Positions 19,943 to 31,465 of a stretch of DNA of 64,000 bases are shown here, in pieces. How positions within the stretch are numbered: the first letter of the stretch is position 1; every line of letters begins with the position of its first letter. The stretch comes from Emiliania huxleyi CCMP1516 (taxonomy: Eukaryota; Haptophyta; Isochrysidales; Noelaerhabdaceae). The notes below the pieces were generated by a model. It saw only the letters and a program-made list of their open reading frames with translations, was not told the DNA's origin and did not search any database. The stretch lies in contig NW_005200982.1 of NCBI RefSeq assembly GCF_000372725.1, positions 672,531-736,530 on the forward strand, in the 5' to 3' direction. The position numbers and the translations under genes are program-made.

Positions 19943-22517
19943 TCAGCCAAACTCGTCGCCGACGAGGCCGACGTGCGTCATCCTCTCTCCTCGCGCGTTG
20001 TGCGCCACGTCGAAGCGAATCGGGCCTACCGGCGGCGCCACCCTGCAGTGAGAGAGAGAGAGGCTTCGGCTCCCCAACCGTGCCTGCGCGGCGCCGCGCG
20101 CCGAAGCGGAGCCCGTAGCCAACCGACGCCCCGCTGGCAAGCGGCTGGGAGGACGAGGGCTTCCGGCCAGCGAGGGCCTCGTCGCGCGCCCCCGCATCGG
20201 CAAAGAGTACGAACGAGACGGGCGGCGGCGGGCCACCCGGCACGCGGGCGGGTAGCGGGAGGACGAGCGAGACCGACCCGCTCAGCGTGGCGAGGCCGGC
20301 GCCCAGCTCGCCAGACTCGTACCCGCGCACGCTGCCTACGTCATGAAAACACCGAGGTCAGGGAGGGGATACGGTATAGAGTCTTCAGAGCACCGCGTGA
20401 GTACAAAGCGAATGTAACGAATACAGCGGAATACGGCGGACACCGTGTGCACTCGAGTGCTAGTCGGAATACAAGATGACGTAGTCAGCCTCTAGGGCAC
20501 GAGATATGGGGAGATATGGAGAGAGATTCAGCCTCTAGGGCACGGAGCCGTCCCCGCCGAGCCGCTCTGCCTCGTATGCTGGGGCGCCGCCACTCGCCAG
20601 CTTGCCGCGCGCCGTGGCGGACACACGGCCCGTGCGCGCCATGCGGCGGGCAAAGCTCGCCGCCGCCGCAGCTGCGCTGCCCAAGGCGGGGGCCTCTCTT
20701 GGCGGCGTCTCCGCCATCTCGCCGGGACGCGCCGCCATCACCACCGGCGGCCTCGCCGGCAATCGAGCCACCGGGGCGGCGGGGGGCGGCGACGGCGGCG
20801 CGGGCGGCGCGGGCGGGAGCAGCGGCGAGGAGAGGGAGGCCCGGCCCGACAGCCGCCAAAAGTCGGGGCACGGGTCGGCGAGCGGCAGAGCACGCGCGAG
20901 ACGAAGCTCGCCGCCCGCGCTCACCCGCTCCCGCAGCCGTGCGAAGACGCCGCCCGCGCCGCCGCGCGCCACGGCGCCGCCGCGCTGCCGGAGCTCCGCC
21001 TCCGCCACAGCCTCGGGAGGCCGCAGCGCGCCGGCAGTGGCGCGCGCCTCTAGGAGCACAGGCAACTCGTCGCCCCGCCCGCCGCCCCGCCCTTCCCCCC
21101 CGCCGCTGCCGCCGCCGCCGCCGCCGCCGCCGCTCGCGGGCACGTGCTCGGCAGACAGCTGCCCGCCGACGAGCAGACCCGCCGCCCGCGGCGCCACCGC
21201 CGAGAGTAGGCACGAACCGCCCGCGCGCGCCTCGCGCGGCGCGTCCGCCGCCGCCTCGCCGCCCGGCAGCGGCCGCCAGAAGCCGCGCACGTCGCTAGCG
21301 AGGTGCGTCCCTCCGGCCGAGGCAGCAGAGAGGGCCCTGCTCTTTGGACGCAGCACGAGCGCACTCGGGTCACGCAGCCGCGCCGACACCTCGGTTGCGT
21401 TGGCGCGCGCGACGCGCGCAGACAGCTGCTGGTTGGCCCCGCGCCAGTTGCGGTCCTCGAGCGACACCTCGCCGGTGATTGAGCCGCGCGAGAGGGAGAC
21501 CGAGGGCTCGAGCGCGCGGAAGCGCGCCGGCCGACCCTTGCGCGCGCCCTGCTCCACCACCTGCAGCCGCACCTGCAGCGAGCCGTCGCCGCCTTCGGCC
21601 GTCTCTGCGCCGCCGATCCGCGGGGCGTCGACAGAGGCGAAGAGGGGGGAGGAGCGGAGGCGCTGCCAGCCAGCCTCGTCGAGGCGCCACGGCTCGCCCG
21701 GCCGCAAGCCCAGCATCCGCGCCACCGCCTCCTCCTTGGTCGTCCCTCCGCACCGCACCGCCTCGCCTCGTGCCGCGAGCGTCTCCAGCAAGGAGATCGC
21801 CGGCAGACCGCACGCCCGCCGCCGCTGCACGAGCTGCGCCTCTGCGCGCAAGAGGGCGGCGGGGCGAGCGGCGCCCGAGGCGCGCGCGCGCGCGAGCGCC
21901 GCCTCGAGCCTCGCCGCCGCCGCCGCGTCGCGGAAACGCCCCTTCAGCACCGGAGGCTCGCGCGGCACCGCGGCCAAGGCGAGCGCGGTCTCTGCGAGCC
22001 AGCGGCGGGTGGCGGGCGGAGCGGGGGGGCGAGCGGCGACGGCGTCGGCGTCGACGGCCGGTGCGACGGGCGCGAAGAACTCGATCTTGACGGGCCGCCG
22101 CGCCACCTCCGGCTCCGAGGCGAGCAGGACAAGGTGGCTGCTGTCGCCCGGTTGCGAGACGCGCTTACCGACGCGCGCAAAGAGGTAGCCGCTGCGGCGG
22201 TACCAGTGCTCGAGCCGGTCGGAAAGCGCGCCCACCGCCGGGTCCGACGCTGGCCGGCCCAGCACGCCTGACTCGCGGACGGCCTGAGCGAGCACCGGCT
22301 GCGGGATGAGCTTCGAGCGGGCGAGCGAGACTCGGCGGATGCCGTCGGCGGCGGGCGGGGCGGCGTCGTCGACGTATCGCCGGCCAGCCGGGCGCTTGGG
22401 CCGGCCGGGCAGGCCGGCGGGCGTGGACAGCAGAAGGACGAGCATGTGCGAGTTGCGTCGAAGATGAGCACGCGACGTACGGTGTCGTGGATGCGTGAGA
22501 GTGTCGGCAGCCTTCAC
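19943..22517 (-). CDS. Omp85/BamA-family outer membrane protein (plastid or mitochondrial outer envelope)
   Basis: Three exons read from high to low coordinates (22517-20549, 20335-20098, 20042-19943) join in frame to 768 aa. Residues ~60-170 look like a POTRA domain (ALSDRLEHWYRRSGYLFARV). Later comes SRGSITGEVSLEDRNWRGAN, matching the start of the Omp85 barrel. Near the end the splice rebuilds RLGGDGSVRGYESGELG, the conserved (V/I)RGY loop motif, and the protein finishes GPIRFDVAHNARGERMTHVG with an aromatic-bearing last strand. Relatives (Toc75, OEP80, Sam50) insert or move proteins across organelle outer membranes; which one cannot be told here. A later Met at 22445 (MLVLLLSTPAG) is an alternative start. 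Both introns use GC donors; intron 1 is an introner-like copy. The barrel region holds Gly/Ala/Pro-rich insertions (21050-21130). Confidence 0.85.
20336..20548 (-). mobile_element. Introner-like element forming Omp85 intron 1
   Basis: Read on the minus strand: exon ends GGACG, intron starts GCTCCGTGC then CCTAGAGGCTGAAT, and ends ATGACGTAG before GCAGCGTGC. The first nine intron bases match the first nine of the next exon at 7 of 9, a decayed target duplication. The interior carries ATTC-rich blocks shared with the U2AF-like and M16 copies, plus two AGATATGGGG-type decamers and an internal repeat of CAGCCTCTAGGGCACG. Confidence 0.7.
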
Positions 22518-22795
22518 GTTGTCGTGCTGACGCTCACGCCGCCCCCGGCGTGCTGCCCGTAGGCGCAGCTCTACTCTCTCAGGCTCGACCCTTCCCGGTC
22601 AAGTCAAGAAGCCCGTTAGTCTCCTCTGCTGCGGCGCGCGGGCGCGAAAAAAAGCGGTCTTTTTATTTAGGCGAGGTTGTTGCCCGAGATTGCCCGAGAT
22701 TTTCTCATATGCCTTTATAACCCAGCCCAGCCCACCCCTCCCCACACCCCCACACCACACCACACCTCCCGCAGAAAAAAGCAAATTCGCTCTGA

Positions 22796-25060
22796 TCACA
22801 CGGGCCGCGGCGCGAGCCACATCATCACTGGCTCGCGGCAATACGGGCACTCTCGCATCAGCTCGGAGCATGGACCGCAGACGCACAAGTGGCTGCACGG
22901 CACCGCGAGGTGAGACTTAGCCCGCTCGAAGCATATGATGCACGACGTCTCGCCTCCCATGGTGGACTCTGGGGCAGCCGGCCGCCCCGTGTCGAGGCCA
23001 GCGTCCGCTAGAGAGACGGCGGCAAGCGGCTCGGTGACTGGCAGAGGCTGCTCCGCCGCCTCTTCCGCCTCTGGCCCGATCAAGCGCTCGATGGCGCTGA
23101 CCCGCTCCTCGAGGCTACCCTCGGTCGCCGCGCCGAGGCTCGCCTCCAGCCGATCGACAAGCCGCTGCAAGTCCCCGCCGCCGCCGGTCGACTCGCTGCT
23201 CACCGCCTCCTCACACCGCGACACCCGACGCGCCAGCGCCTCCTCCGCATCCACCTCCGACCGGCGCAGCGCCTCTGCTAGCTCCGCAGCCTCACGCAAC
23301 GCCGCCCGCTCCGCCGCACCCGCTCGCTCTGCCGCCTCGCTCTCCGCTCGCCTCGCCGCCTCCTGCTCAGCAGCCAGCCGCGCCGCCTTCTCCTCCTGCT
23401 CGCGAAACTCTGCCGCAGCCTTCGCCCTCCGCTCCTCCTCGAGCTTGAAGGCAGGCGGCGCCTTCTTGGCCTCCTTGTTCTTCGCCTTGCCCTCCTTTCT
23501 AACCGCTTTCTTCTCAGCTGCCTTCGCCAGCCGCTTCGCCTTCTCCTCCTCCGCCCTCTTATCAGCAGCCTCCTTCTCGCGCCGCTCCGCCTCTGCTTTA
23601 GCCGCCTTGCGCGCCGCCGCCGCCGCCCGCTGCTCCGCAAGCTGCGCCTCCTCTGCTGCTCGCCTCCCCGCCTCCCTCGCCCGCAGCGTCTCTTCTGCCG
23701 CCGCGCGCTCAGCGGCCAGCTTCGCCTCCGCCTCCGCCGCAATGGCGCGCCTCTGCTCCTCCAGCGCCGCCGCATTCGCCGCCCGGCGCTCCCTGTCCGC
23801 CGCTCGCTCTGCCTCCCGCCTGCGTGCCGCCTGCTCGCGCTCTCGCGCCGTCGCCGCCTCCTCCCGCTCGCGCTGCTCGCGCCGCCCCTTGGCCTCGAGC
23901 GCCTTCTCTGCCGCCTTCTCTGTCGCCTCCGCCTCCCTCAGCGCCGCTGCGTGCTCTGTGAGAGCGCGCACGCACCTGGCGTGGTCCGTTGCAGTGGCGG
24001 CGCCAGCGTCGGCAGTAGCCAGCTTGGCCGCCTTGGCCATCTGTAGCGCGGACTTGCCAGTCTCAGTGCGCAGCTTTGTATCCGCGCCTGCCAGCAGCAG
24101 GCAGAGCACGATGGGGAGGTGTCCGCTGGCGGCGGCGCCCATCAGCGCGGTGAAGCCGTTGCTGTGCTGCACGTTGACCTCCGCGCCGTGCCGAATCAGT
24201 AACTCGACCACCCGCTGGTGGCCGCTGCCGGCGGCGCCCATCAGCGCGGTGCTGCCGCTACTGCTCTGCAGGTTGACCTCTGCGCCGCCCCGCAACAGCA
24301 ACTTGACCACCCGCTTGTGGCCGTGCTGAGCAGCGTCAATCAGCGCGGTGACGCCTCTGCTGTTCTGCTTGTTGATCTCCACGCCTTGCCGAAGCAGCAC
24401 ATCTACCACCCGCTCGTGGCCTTTGAGGGCGGCATACATCAGCGTGGTGCGACCTTTGCTGTCCTGCAGGTTGACCTCAGAGCCACACTGCAGCAGCAGC
24501 TCGACCACCCGCTCCTGGCCGCCGATGGCGGCAAGCATCAGCGCGGTGGCGCCATTGCTGTCCTGCAAGTCGATCTCCGCGCCGCGCTGTAGCAGCTCGA
24601 CCACCCGCTCGTGGCCTTGGCTGGCGGCGTGCATCAGCGCGGTGCGACATTTGCTGTCCTGCAGGTTGACCTCAGAGCCACGCTGCAGCAGCAGCTCGAC
24701 CACCCGCTCGTGGCCGCCGATGGCGGCGAGCATCAGCGCGGTGGCGCCGACGCTGCTCTGCATGTCGACCTCTGCGCCGTGCTGCAGCAGCAAGGCGGCC
24801 ACCCGCTCGTGGCCCTGGCTGGTGGCGTCCATCAGCAGGGTAAAGCCGGTTATCTCGCCATTCTCGCGCGCGGTGTTTGCTCGCCCGCCTCTCTCGAGCC
24901 ACGAACGCACCGCCGCTTCGTCGCCTCGCAACACCGAAGCCACGCACGGCAACAAACAAACCTCGCACGGCGCCTGTGGCTGAGGAACGCTGGAAGACAT
25001 ATACACACATATATTACTGGTGGGACGTACGCACACATTCCCCCTGGAAAAAGAAATCAC
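22796..25060 (-). CDS. Ankyrin-repeat / coiled-coil / RING-finger protein (probable E3 ubiquitin ligase)
   Basis: A single frame of up to 754 aa. Nine or so 33-residue ankyrin repeats (about residues 50-345; e.g. [20 protein letters not shown]) are followed by a long Ala/Glu/Arg/Lys coiled coil (about 380-620) and a C-terminal C3HC4 RING ([20 protein letters not shown], then [14 protein letters not shown]) ending PRPV. Ankyrin plus RING proteins usually select and ubiquitinate partners; the substrate is unknown. Met at 25000 (MSSSVPQPQ) is a more natural start than 25060. Neighbouring repeats are nearly the same at DNA level, suggesting recent unit duplication; one repeat is one residue short. 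It is divergent from the nucleolar RRM gene, with about 370-430 bp between starts. Confidence 0.85.
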   Translation of the reverse strand: MISFSRGNVCVRPTSNICVYMSSSVPQPQAPCEVCLLPCVASVLRGDEAAVRSWLERGGRANTARENGEITGFTLLMDATSQGHERVAALLLQHGAEVDMQSSVGATALMLAAIGGHERVVELLLQRGSEVNLQDSKCRTALMHAASQGHERVVELLQRGAEIDLQDSNGATALMLAAIGGQERVVELLLQCGSEVNLQDSKGRTTLMYAALKGHERVVDVLLRQGVEINKQNSRGVTALIDAAQHGHKRVVKLLLRGGAEVNLQSSSGSTALMGAAGSGHQRVVELLIRHGAEVNVQHSNGFTALMGAAASGHLPIVLCLLLAGADTKLRTETGKSALQMAKAAKLATADAGAATATDHARCVRALTEHAAALREAEATEKAAEKALEAKGRREQREREEAATAREREQAARRREAERAADRERRAANAAALEEQRRAIAAEAEAKLAAERAAAEETLRAREAGRRAAEEAQLAEQRAAAAARKAAKAEAERREKEAADKRAEEEKAKRLAKAAEKKAVRKEGKAKNKEAKKAPPAFKLEEERRAKAAAEFREQEEKAARLAAEQEAARRAESEAAERAGAAERAALREAAELAEALRRSEVDAEEALARRVSRCEEAVSSESTGGGGDLQRLVDRLEASLGAATEGSLEERVSAIERLIGPEAEEAAEQPLPVTEPLAAVSLADAGLDTGRPAAPESTMGGETSCIICFERAKSHLAVPCSHLCVCGPCSELMRECPYCREPVMMWLAPRPV

Positions 25061-25145
25061 GGTTATCCCCCATCACACTGATGTGAATACGTCCCGAGCC
25101 CATACTTGTGGGACCTGTAACATATGGCAGAAGCTATTCTTTCGG

Positions 25146-25155
25146 AAAAGAATTT
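25146..25155. promoter_or_regulatory. AAAAGAATTT motif in a divergent promoter region
   Basis: Between the ANK-RING (-) and nucleolar RRM (+) genes. Followed by GCTCCCTCGCACGACACTGG, a block also seen near 29517 and 48476. Confidence 0.35.
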
Positions 25156-25430
25156 TACGACGAAGCTCCCTCGCACGACACTGGGTGGGCACACGGGGCG
25201 CGCACTGGCACGGAAAAGCAGAACCGAAACACAAGAAGCAGGGGATTAAAATGAACTCGAGGGCACGGGACGCGGCACAAACGGGGCACAGACGCCAGGC
25301 TACAAACACAGGGAGGCACGACGCAAGGGAGACGATTTTCCCGTTTTCTTTTTCTCTGCCTCTCTGCTGGGCCTCGTGCAGCAACTCAACACTCTTGCCT
25401 TCCGGCTGGCGGCGGCGCTTGTCTGTGGCT

Positions 25431-26476
25431 ATGGCGGGCGGTCAGGGCGGGGCCAAGAAGCTGAAGCGCAGCACAAAGGCCGTGGCCGCCGGCGAGGCGC
25501 CTTCCAAGCGGGCGTCCGGCAAGTCCGCCGCCAAGGCGAAGCCAGCGTCCGAGGAGCCGCCGCCCGCTGAACGGATCGACATGGTGGTCGATGCAAAGAC
25601 GGCGGCGAGTATTACGCAGCGGATCAAGAAGCGGGCGGCGAGCGCGGACAAGGGCGGGCCGAGTGGGTCCGGCACCGTCCTCTACCTCGGCCACATCCCG
25701 CACGGCTTCTATGAGGAGCAGATGCGCGGCTTCTTCTCGCAGTTTGGTGATGTGACAAGGCTCCGGCTGGCGCGTAACAAGAAGACGGGCGCGTCCAAGC
25801 ACTACGCGTTCGTGGAGTTTGCGCACGCGGAGGTGGCGAGCATTGTCGCACAGGCGATGAATGGCTACCTCATGTTCACCAAGATCCTGGTTTGCCAAGT
25901 CGTGCCAGACGAGCAGGTGGCGACACTTCCGAGAGCCCTTCCCCTTGCAAGCGCGCCCGGCATCCGGCTCGCCCTCTCTCGGCCCCATCTCGGCCCTCTC
26001 CCTCGGCGAGATCTATCACTCGCAGTTGCACACGTTCCCCTTCCGCCGCCCCAGCTGCACCCGAACATGTTCAAGGGCAGCGGCAAGCCGTTCACGCCGG
26101 TCAACCGGCTAAAGCGCGAGCGGGTGGCGCACAACAAGGTGTCCGGCAGCGACCCGTGCCGACCCGCGCCGCGCGCCTCCCCTCCGAGCTGCCTCCCTCG
26201 CCTCACTCTCCTCCCCCACTGCAGCTCCGCCCGATCGCCGCCCTTGCCGCCGCCACCGCCGCCGCCGCCCTCACTATCGCCCACCACCGCCCCGCTTTCC
26301 TCGCCGCACAGAAGCGGACGGCAGACGAGGCGACGGCGCTCGAGAAGAAGCTGCTCGCTGGCGAGCGCAAGAAGCGGCGGAAGCTCGAGGCGGCGGGCAT
26401 CGACTACGAGTTTGGTGGCTATGAGGCCGCCGTCGCGCAGCGCGAGAAGAAGCGCAAGCGCGCCGCGAGCGCGTGA
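25431..26476 (+). CDS. NIFK/Nop15-like nucleolar RNA-binding protein
   Basis: Nop15/NIFK proteins bind pre-rRNA in the nucleolus and are needed for large-subunit maturation. Three exons (25431-25916, 26055-26138, 26312-26476) give 244 aa, all in frame with GT-AG introns. A Lys/Ala-rich N-terminus (~80 aa) precedes one RRM: RNP2 in [20 protein letters not shown] and RNP1 in [20 protein letters not shown]. After the splice comes [20 protein letters not shown], the family's post-RRM signature, and the C-terminus is basic ([20 protein letters not shown]). The start at 25431 gives a short 5' UTR after a pyrimidine-rich leader. Confidence 0.9.
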
Positions 26477-26754
26477 GAGTCGAGGCGACCGACCGTGGGC
26501 ACACGTGACAGTGGAGACGTTCTTTCTGAGGTCGTGTGAGAGAGACGTGTCAGTGGTGAAACAATGCCGACGGCCTGACGAGAGCACGTGCGTGCCCCCA
26601 CAGCGGTATCTCAGCGGTTTGTGCTATACATGCGTCGCCGACACGCGCCGAATCCGGGAGGGAAGCCAAGGGGGGGGGGGCGGTACGGGGCGGGCTCCTT
26701 GCCCGCCCGCGCGTCACGCAATCGCGCTGGCGCAAAAGCCAAAAGTCCAGCCTC

Positions 26755-27899
26755 TCACCAAAACGGACCGGTAATGGGAAGCCGCGAGAGCCGCCGCCTC
26801 GAGAAGATGCGGCAGCAGAGAGCCCAGAGGATGGCGATGGGCAGCGCGAGAGCGCCGGCGGCGCCCAGGCGCTTTCGCGGCGGCTGCGGCAGCGGCGAAG
26901 AAGGAGGCGATGGCATCCCTGCCGCGATGGCTCGCTGAGAGGAGGGCGGCGTGCGAGGCGGCCGGATGGCGAGCTCAAGAGGCACACGGGGGAGGGAGAG
27001 CGCCTCACGCAGCCCTCTTAGCGCGCGCTCCGCCGCCTCAGCCGCGCACGCGCCGCCCCTCCGCATCTCCGCGGCCGACGCCTCGGCGGCGGCGGCGCGG
27101 GCCTCGGCAGCCGCCTTCGCCTCCAAGGCCTTTCGAAGCTCTGCGGCGCGCGCCGCGTCCGCCGCGCCCGCCGCATCTCGACCGCCACCGCCGCCGCCGC
27201 CGCCACTGCCTCCACCGCCGCCGCCACAACGGGCCGCCGCCGCCGCAGCAGCCTCTGCTGCGGCGGCAGGTGCGGTCTCACCGAGCTTCTTGCGCGCGAG
27301 CAGCACCTCTTTCGGGAGCGGCGGCGGGCACGGCCACGGCGATGCTGGAAGTCCTGCGGGTGGCGAGGAGGGGCGATTGGGCACTGAGATGGTTCGCGTT
27401 GGGGCGTGAGCGGCTATGTGGGGACTGTGCCGTCATCATTGTGCTCTGCGTCGGCCACTCGCCGGTAGATCTCCCGCGCAGCGTGCACCCGCCCCTTCTT
27501 GAGGCGCATGTTGGCGAACGAGAAGAGAGTGGACACGCGCGGCAGCAGCACAAAAGCAGCAGCAAAGAGGTGGGCCGCGCCTTTGTTCGGAGGAAGGGGA
27601 TGTCGGGTGCGGCGGCAGGTGCTGGCCCTGCGATGTGTTGTGTGCAGAGGCAGGCGGGCACCGTCGCTGTCATCCTCCTCATTGGCGGTCTTGCCCAACG
27701 CGATAAATTCAGAGGAAAAGTGGGAGGAGAGTGGCGACGCGGTGCCTCCGCCCTCGCCGTCGTTCGCAGAGCCGGAGTTGCGGCCGGCGGCGACCGTGGC
27801 GGCACGCAGGAGGGCCTCGGTGGCTGCATTTGCCTCCGCCTTGAGCCTACACTCCTCGACCAGCTGGAGGAGCCGGAGGCCGGGAGCAGCGTCCGCCAT
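26755..27899 (-). CDS. Hypothetical protein with C-terminal membrane anchor
   Basis: Not recognised. Minus-strand pieces read [20 protein letters not shown] at 27899, then [20 protein letters not shown] near 27510-27450, then [12 protein letters not shown] with an Ala-rich coiled segment and a final hydrophobic anchor ([14 protein letters not shown]) followed by basic residues and a stop at 26755. The order suggests a helical, possibly TPR-like, tail-anchored protein with at least two introns whose ends I could not fix. A Gly/Ala/Pro-rich stretch (27180-27260) may be intronic. It is convergent with the nucleolar RRM gene; the TIR transposon lies 73 bp upstream of its start. Confidence 0.4.
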
Positions 27900-27971
27900 G
27901 GTGACAGCTTGTCGCTCTCCTGGCCCTCGTGCGTCCGCCGCCGACACACAGACTCGCGCAAGAATTTACTC

Positions 27972-29450
27972 TCCACTCAGAGTGGTGGTTGACGGGTTGA
28001 GGGTTGAGGCCCCCCCTCAACCATCTGGTTGACGGTTGAGACCCCCCGTCAACCCTTTAGTTGGGGGTTGAGGCCTCCGGGGCCTATTCACAGGCTCGCG
28101 CGTGATCACAAGATTGGAACAGCCCTGCCGCCAAAAAAATCGCTTCGCCTGCGGCGCGCTCTTGCGGTCCTCGTACCTTGAGCGCAATCCATAAGTAGGA
28201 GACGCTCACTGTCGCCATTCAGGCGCCTGATCCTTCAGCAAAGCGATGGCCTACCAGGTACGAGTTCAGATGCGCGCCCGGCAGAAGACGCTTGTGATGT
28301 CGCATGCATGCAGTGGAATGCGCACAGAGAACGGACGGCAAGAGAAGGCAAGGGAAGGAAGATAAACGGCTGGTGAAGCTCAGCTCACGGCGTAGTATTG
28401 CGGTCACTAACCATTCACGGCAAGAGTCACGGTGAATGCTGCCGCATAAAAGCAACAGAGTCGCGGTTGGCGCGATGGTCTTGTCGCGGTTATATCGACT
28501 TGACGTTGCACACGGCCATAGACGCAGTATCTGTTTGGCGAGCCTCAAGCAGCGAAAGCAGGCGCGAGAAATTAATGTCAATCCTGAGATCTCAATTTTG
28601 GCGCTAGTTTCGTTTTCTGGTACTCATGACGACTTGGGTCTCATGTAGCTCTCGACGGCTCTTCGACGGCTCTTTCTGGTTGGATCAGACAGTGCTATCA
28701 GTCAACAACACAATGCCGAGAGCAGGGCGGCCTTCGAGCAGGGCGGCCTTCGAGGCAACTAAGTTCCTGCTGCATTTTTCATCGTACAACTTGATGGCGG
28801 GCGGACGTGTCGAGCATGGAAGGCGGCAATTGCTCAAACCTGTTCGAGTTGGCCTCCGGGAACAAGGGTGCGTGGCCGGCGCGGTCTGTTTCACGTGCAA
28901 TAAGGGCAACGCCATCAAAATCGCGAACATGGGCCGACATGCCTCCGACATTTCTCAGGGCTCGGACGGAAGCTCTGCAGACAGCCAGACCGCTCTGCGC
29001 GGTCGGACCGACTTTTTCAGACTTTGCTATTCTGGATACTGAGGGTATGTGCTGCTAGATCTCACTGAGCTGAGCTCGTATCTGGCTTTGGTAAGCAGTT
29101 TTGAGTTCGGTAATGTCTCCGGAGACGGAGGGCCGCGTCCGCGGACGACCATGACGTCGGCCGGGATCCCCCCGTGCGGGGGCCTTCGACGCGCCGTTTT
29201 TACGATACTTGCTTCAGCTACGTGCGTGAATGGGAGGTGTGATGCAGCATCCAGGCGTTAAAGAAGACGACATGAATGGTTCACAGAGAATGCGTGTTAC
29301 CTTTGCGGGGGGGGGGGGGTGAACAGCCATTCCGCGTGGTTGATTGAGGGGTTGAAGGGGTCTGTCAACCACTTGGTTGAGGGTTGAGGCCTCTGTCAAC
29401 CACGTGGTTGACAGTTGAGGCAATCGGCCTCAACCACCGCTCTGAGTAGA
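27972..29450. mobile_element. Non-autonomous TIR DNA transposon (~1.48 kb)
   Basis: The ends are inverted repeats: left TCCACTCAGAGTGGTGGTTG, and the right end reversed reads TCTACTCAGAGCGGTGGTTG (18 of 20 equal). Both ends are followed inward by several GGTTGA(C/G)GGTTGAGG-type subterminal repeats in both orientations. The flanks carry TTACTC on both sides (27966-27971 and 29451-29456), a likely 6-bp target duplication. The interior is AT-richer than the host DNA and has only short ORFs, so no transposase is encoded. It lies upstream of the minus-strand gene starting at 27899. The superfamily is not clear from this. Confidence 0.8.
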
Positions 29451-29582
29451 TTACTCGGCATTGCCGCCAACAGCGTTTCTCCCATTCCTCAATGGTTCGT
29501 GTTTGTTTCTTTTTACGCTCCATCGCACAACACTGGGTGGGCACGGGACTGGCTGGCTGGCGCGCACTGGCAGGAACCCATC

Positions 29583-29998
29583 ACTGAGCCAACCCATCAG
29601 ACAGAAAGAAGCCAGGAACCCATCACTGAGCCAACGATGCTACGGGTAGCCCCAGGGTGGCGCCCACCCCCATACCCTCGGGCACTTGCCTGCGCCCTGG
29701 CCGCGCATGCCGCGCACGCCCGCGCACGCCCGCGCACGCCCGCGCGCACGCCGCACTGTGCGGCACTGCGTGGCACTGTGTGGCGCTTCGTTCGCCGGTC
29801 TGAGCAGGGTACCTGGGCGTTTTGAAATTCCGTGCAAGGGGGTGCCGAGGTATGCCGCAGGCCGGGATGGAGTGAGATCTTGTGGGGCAGGGCGTGGGCT
29901 AGCGCGCGAGGGCGCAGGCAAGTGCCCGAGGGTATGGGGGTGGGCGCCACCCTGGGTGGGGCTACCCGGAGCATCGTCGGCTCAGTGATGGGTATCCC
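29583..29998. mobile_element. Foldback (long inverted repeat) element
   Basis: About 90-bp arms (29583-29700 and ~29905-29995) are inverted copies: CATCACTGAGCCAACGATGC and CCCACCCCCATACCCTCGGG on the left are matched by the complement on the right, with small indels. The centre holds GCGCACGCCC tandem repeats and no ORF. An extra partial copy of the outer end (CCCATCACTGAGCCAACCCA) sits at 29578. Looks like a MITE or foldback element. Confidence 0.7.
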
Positions 29999-29999
29999 C

Positions 30000-31305
30000 A
30001 ACTCCCTGTCTGTACTCCAAGTGCTCCCTGTCTCCCTTGCACAACACTGGGGAATTCATTCACTGGGCACCTGAACGGTAGGGTTTTATGTGGCCGAGTC
30101 AACCCGAGAGAGATGACATCCCTCCCGATAAACACATGCAGCACCGCGATCGCACGTCGTTGAGCAGACGATCAAGAAGAGTGGGCCGTTGAGTTTGCTC
30201 AAGGTGCTACGGCCACGAGAGGTCATCGAGGCGCCCATTTTGGACCGCCGTGCTCTTCAAGGCGTGGCTGCCTCACCTGACGCGCGCCTCTGCCGAGGGC
30301 CCCAGCCCCGCGCCGCAGGATTGGCGCATGCACCATCACACCGCGTACTGGCGCTTCGGGACCGAGTACTTCAAACAAACTCTCTCAAACTCTCTCTCTC
30401 CGACTCTCCGAGTACTTTGCGTGGGTGGGTGGCGCGGGGCAGCAGCCAGCACATCTACTGTTGTGGCCTAAAGTCTGCCCAGGTTGTGAGGGACACGATG
30501 CCGGCGTGAACATGACTAACTGACGGATCCGCTCCTGACAGTGGCACGCACCGCGCTGCGGCGCGTGCCACTGTCTTTGTTTGAAGTTAAAAGTCGAATC
30601 AGAGCGCCGTCGGCGCTGTCCCTCGTTTTCCTCCCAAGGACCGCCCGTCCGGCACCGCTCCGGGACGCACGCCGGCGAAGCACCATCAAGCTGCTGTACG
30701 GCCCCGGCATCGCCTCCCCTGGCTTAGCTAGATTGAGAGATATTGATTATTGTGGACATGGTTGGTCTCTACAATATATACACTGACACTCCACCTCCCA
30801 GAGCTCGTCCCGGTCCGTCACGGCCATCCTCGGCCTCCGAGGGCCCCCGGCCGCGGCGCGGTGCGGCGGAGTCACAAATCCGACGGCAGAGCACCGGGAC
30901 GCGGTCGGGCGATCTGAGGCCCAACTAGGCGTATGCATTGCCCATGCAGGGCTATCACCTGTACGTATCAACAGGCGCCTGCGGCGCCGCTCAGGAGCTG
31001 CTGCTCCAACCGTTCACAGCCTTGTTATTGAGAAGAAAATACCTCCTATGGCGCTGTGCGCTGGCCTGTGAGAGGTTGAGGTGCGAGCCCTGGAGGCCCT
31101 GGGGATGGGGGGGGACTACCCGCGGGCTTAGAAGGCCCGCGCGCAGGGGGGTGGGGCATTGAGACCGGTCATGAATGAGTGCGCGACACGCATGTTGCGA
31201 GCAGCGTTGTTGATGTTTTGCGCATCGCCACTGACGGCGGCGCGCGAGAGCTGTTCACACTTTCGTACGGCACAGTCATTGATGCGGCAGGCCAGGGTTC
31301 CAACT
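30000..31305. other. Intergenic, no gene recognised
   Basis: No supported ORF. Contains a perfect 13-bp hairpin stem, GACAGTGGCACGC at 30537-30549 and its complement at 30563-30575, with a 13-nt loop. The plus-strand frame opening at 31159 leads into the M16 gene and its first part may hold a real first exon. Confidence 0.4.
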
Positions 31306-31465
31306 TTTTGCGGGGTATGGTATGGTACCCTCGCGGCCCAAAGGGTGGGGGGGTATGGTCCTGACCGCCCATCCCCGGTCTCCGGGAGGCTGGGTCTGTC
31401 AGCAGGCGGGGGGGGTATGGTCTCGAGGTGGGTTGCGCGAGCATACCATACCATACCCCGCAAAA
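31306..31465. mobile_element. 160-bp foldback element at the M16 gene start
   Basis: Perfect 21-bp inverted ends (left TTTTGCGGGGTATGGTATGG plus T; right the exact complement), with GGTATGG again at 31355 and 31415. The only in-frame Met near the protease domain (31417) lies inside it, so either the element supplied the start codon or it sits in an unseen intron. Confidence 0.65.

Noticed and set aside
22935-24329. 464-codon Ser/Ala-rich plus-strand ORF
   Set aside because: Antisense of the coiled-coil part of the ANK-RING gene, whose minus-strand frame has clear domains.
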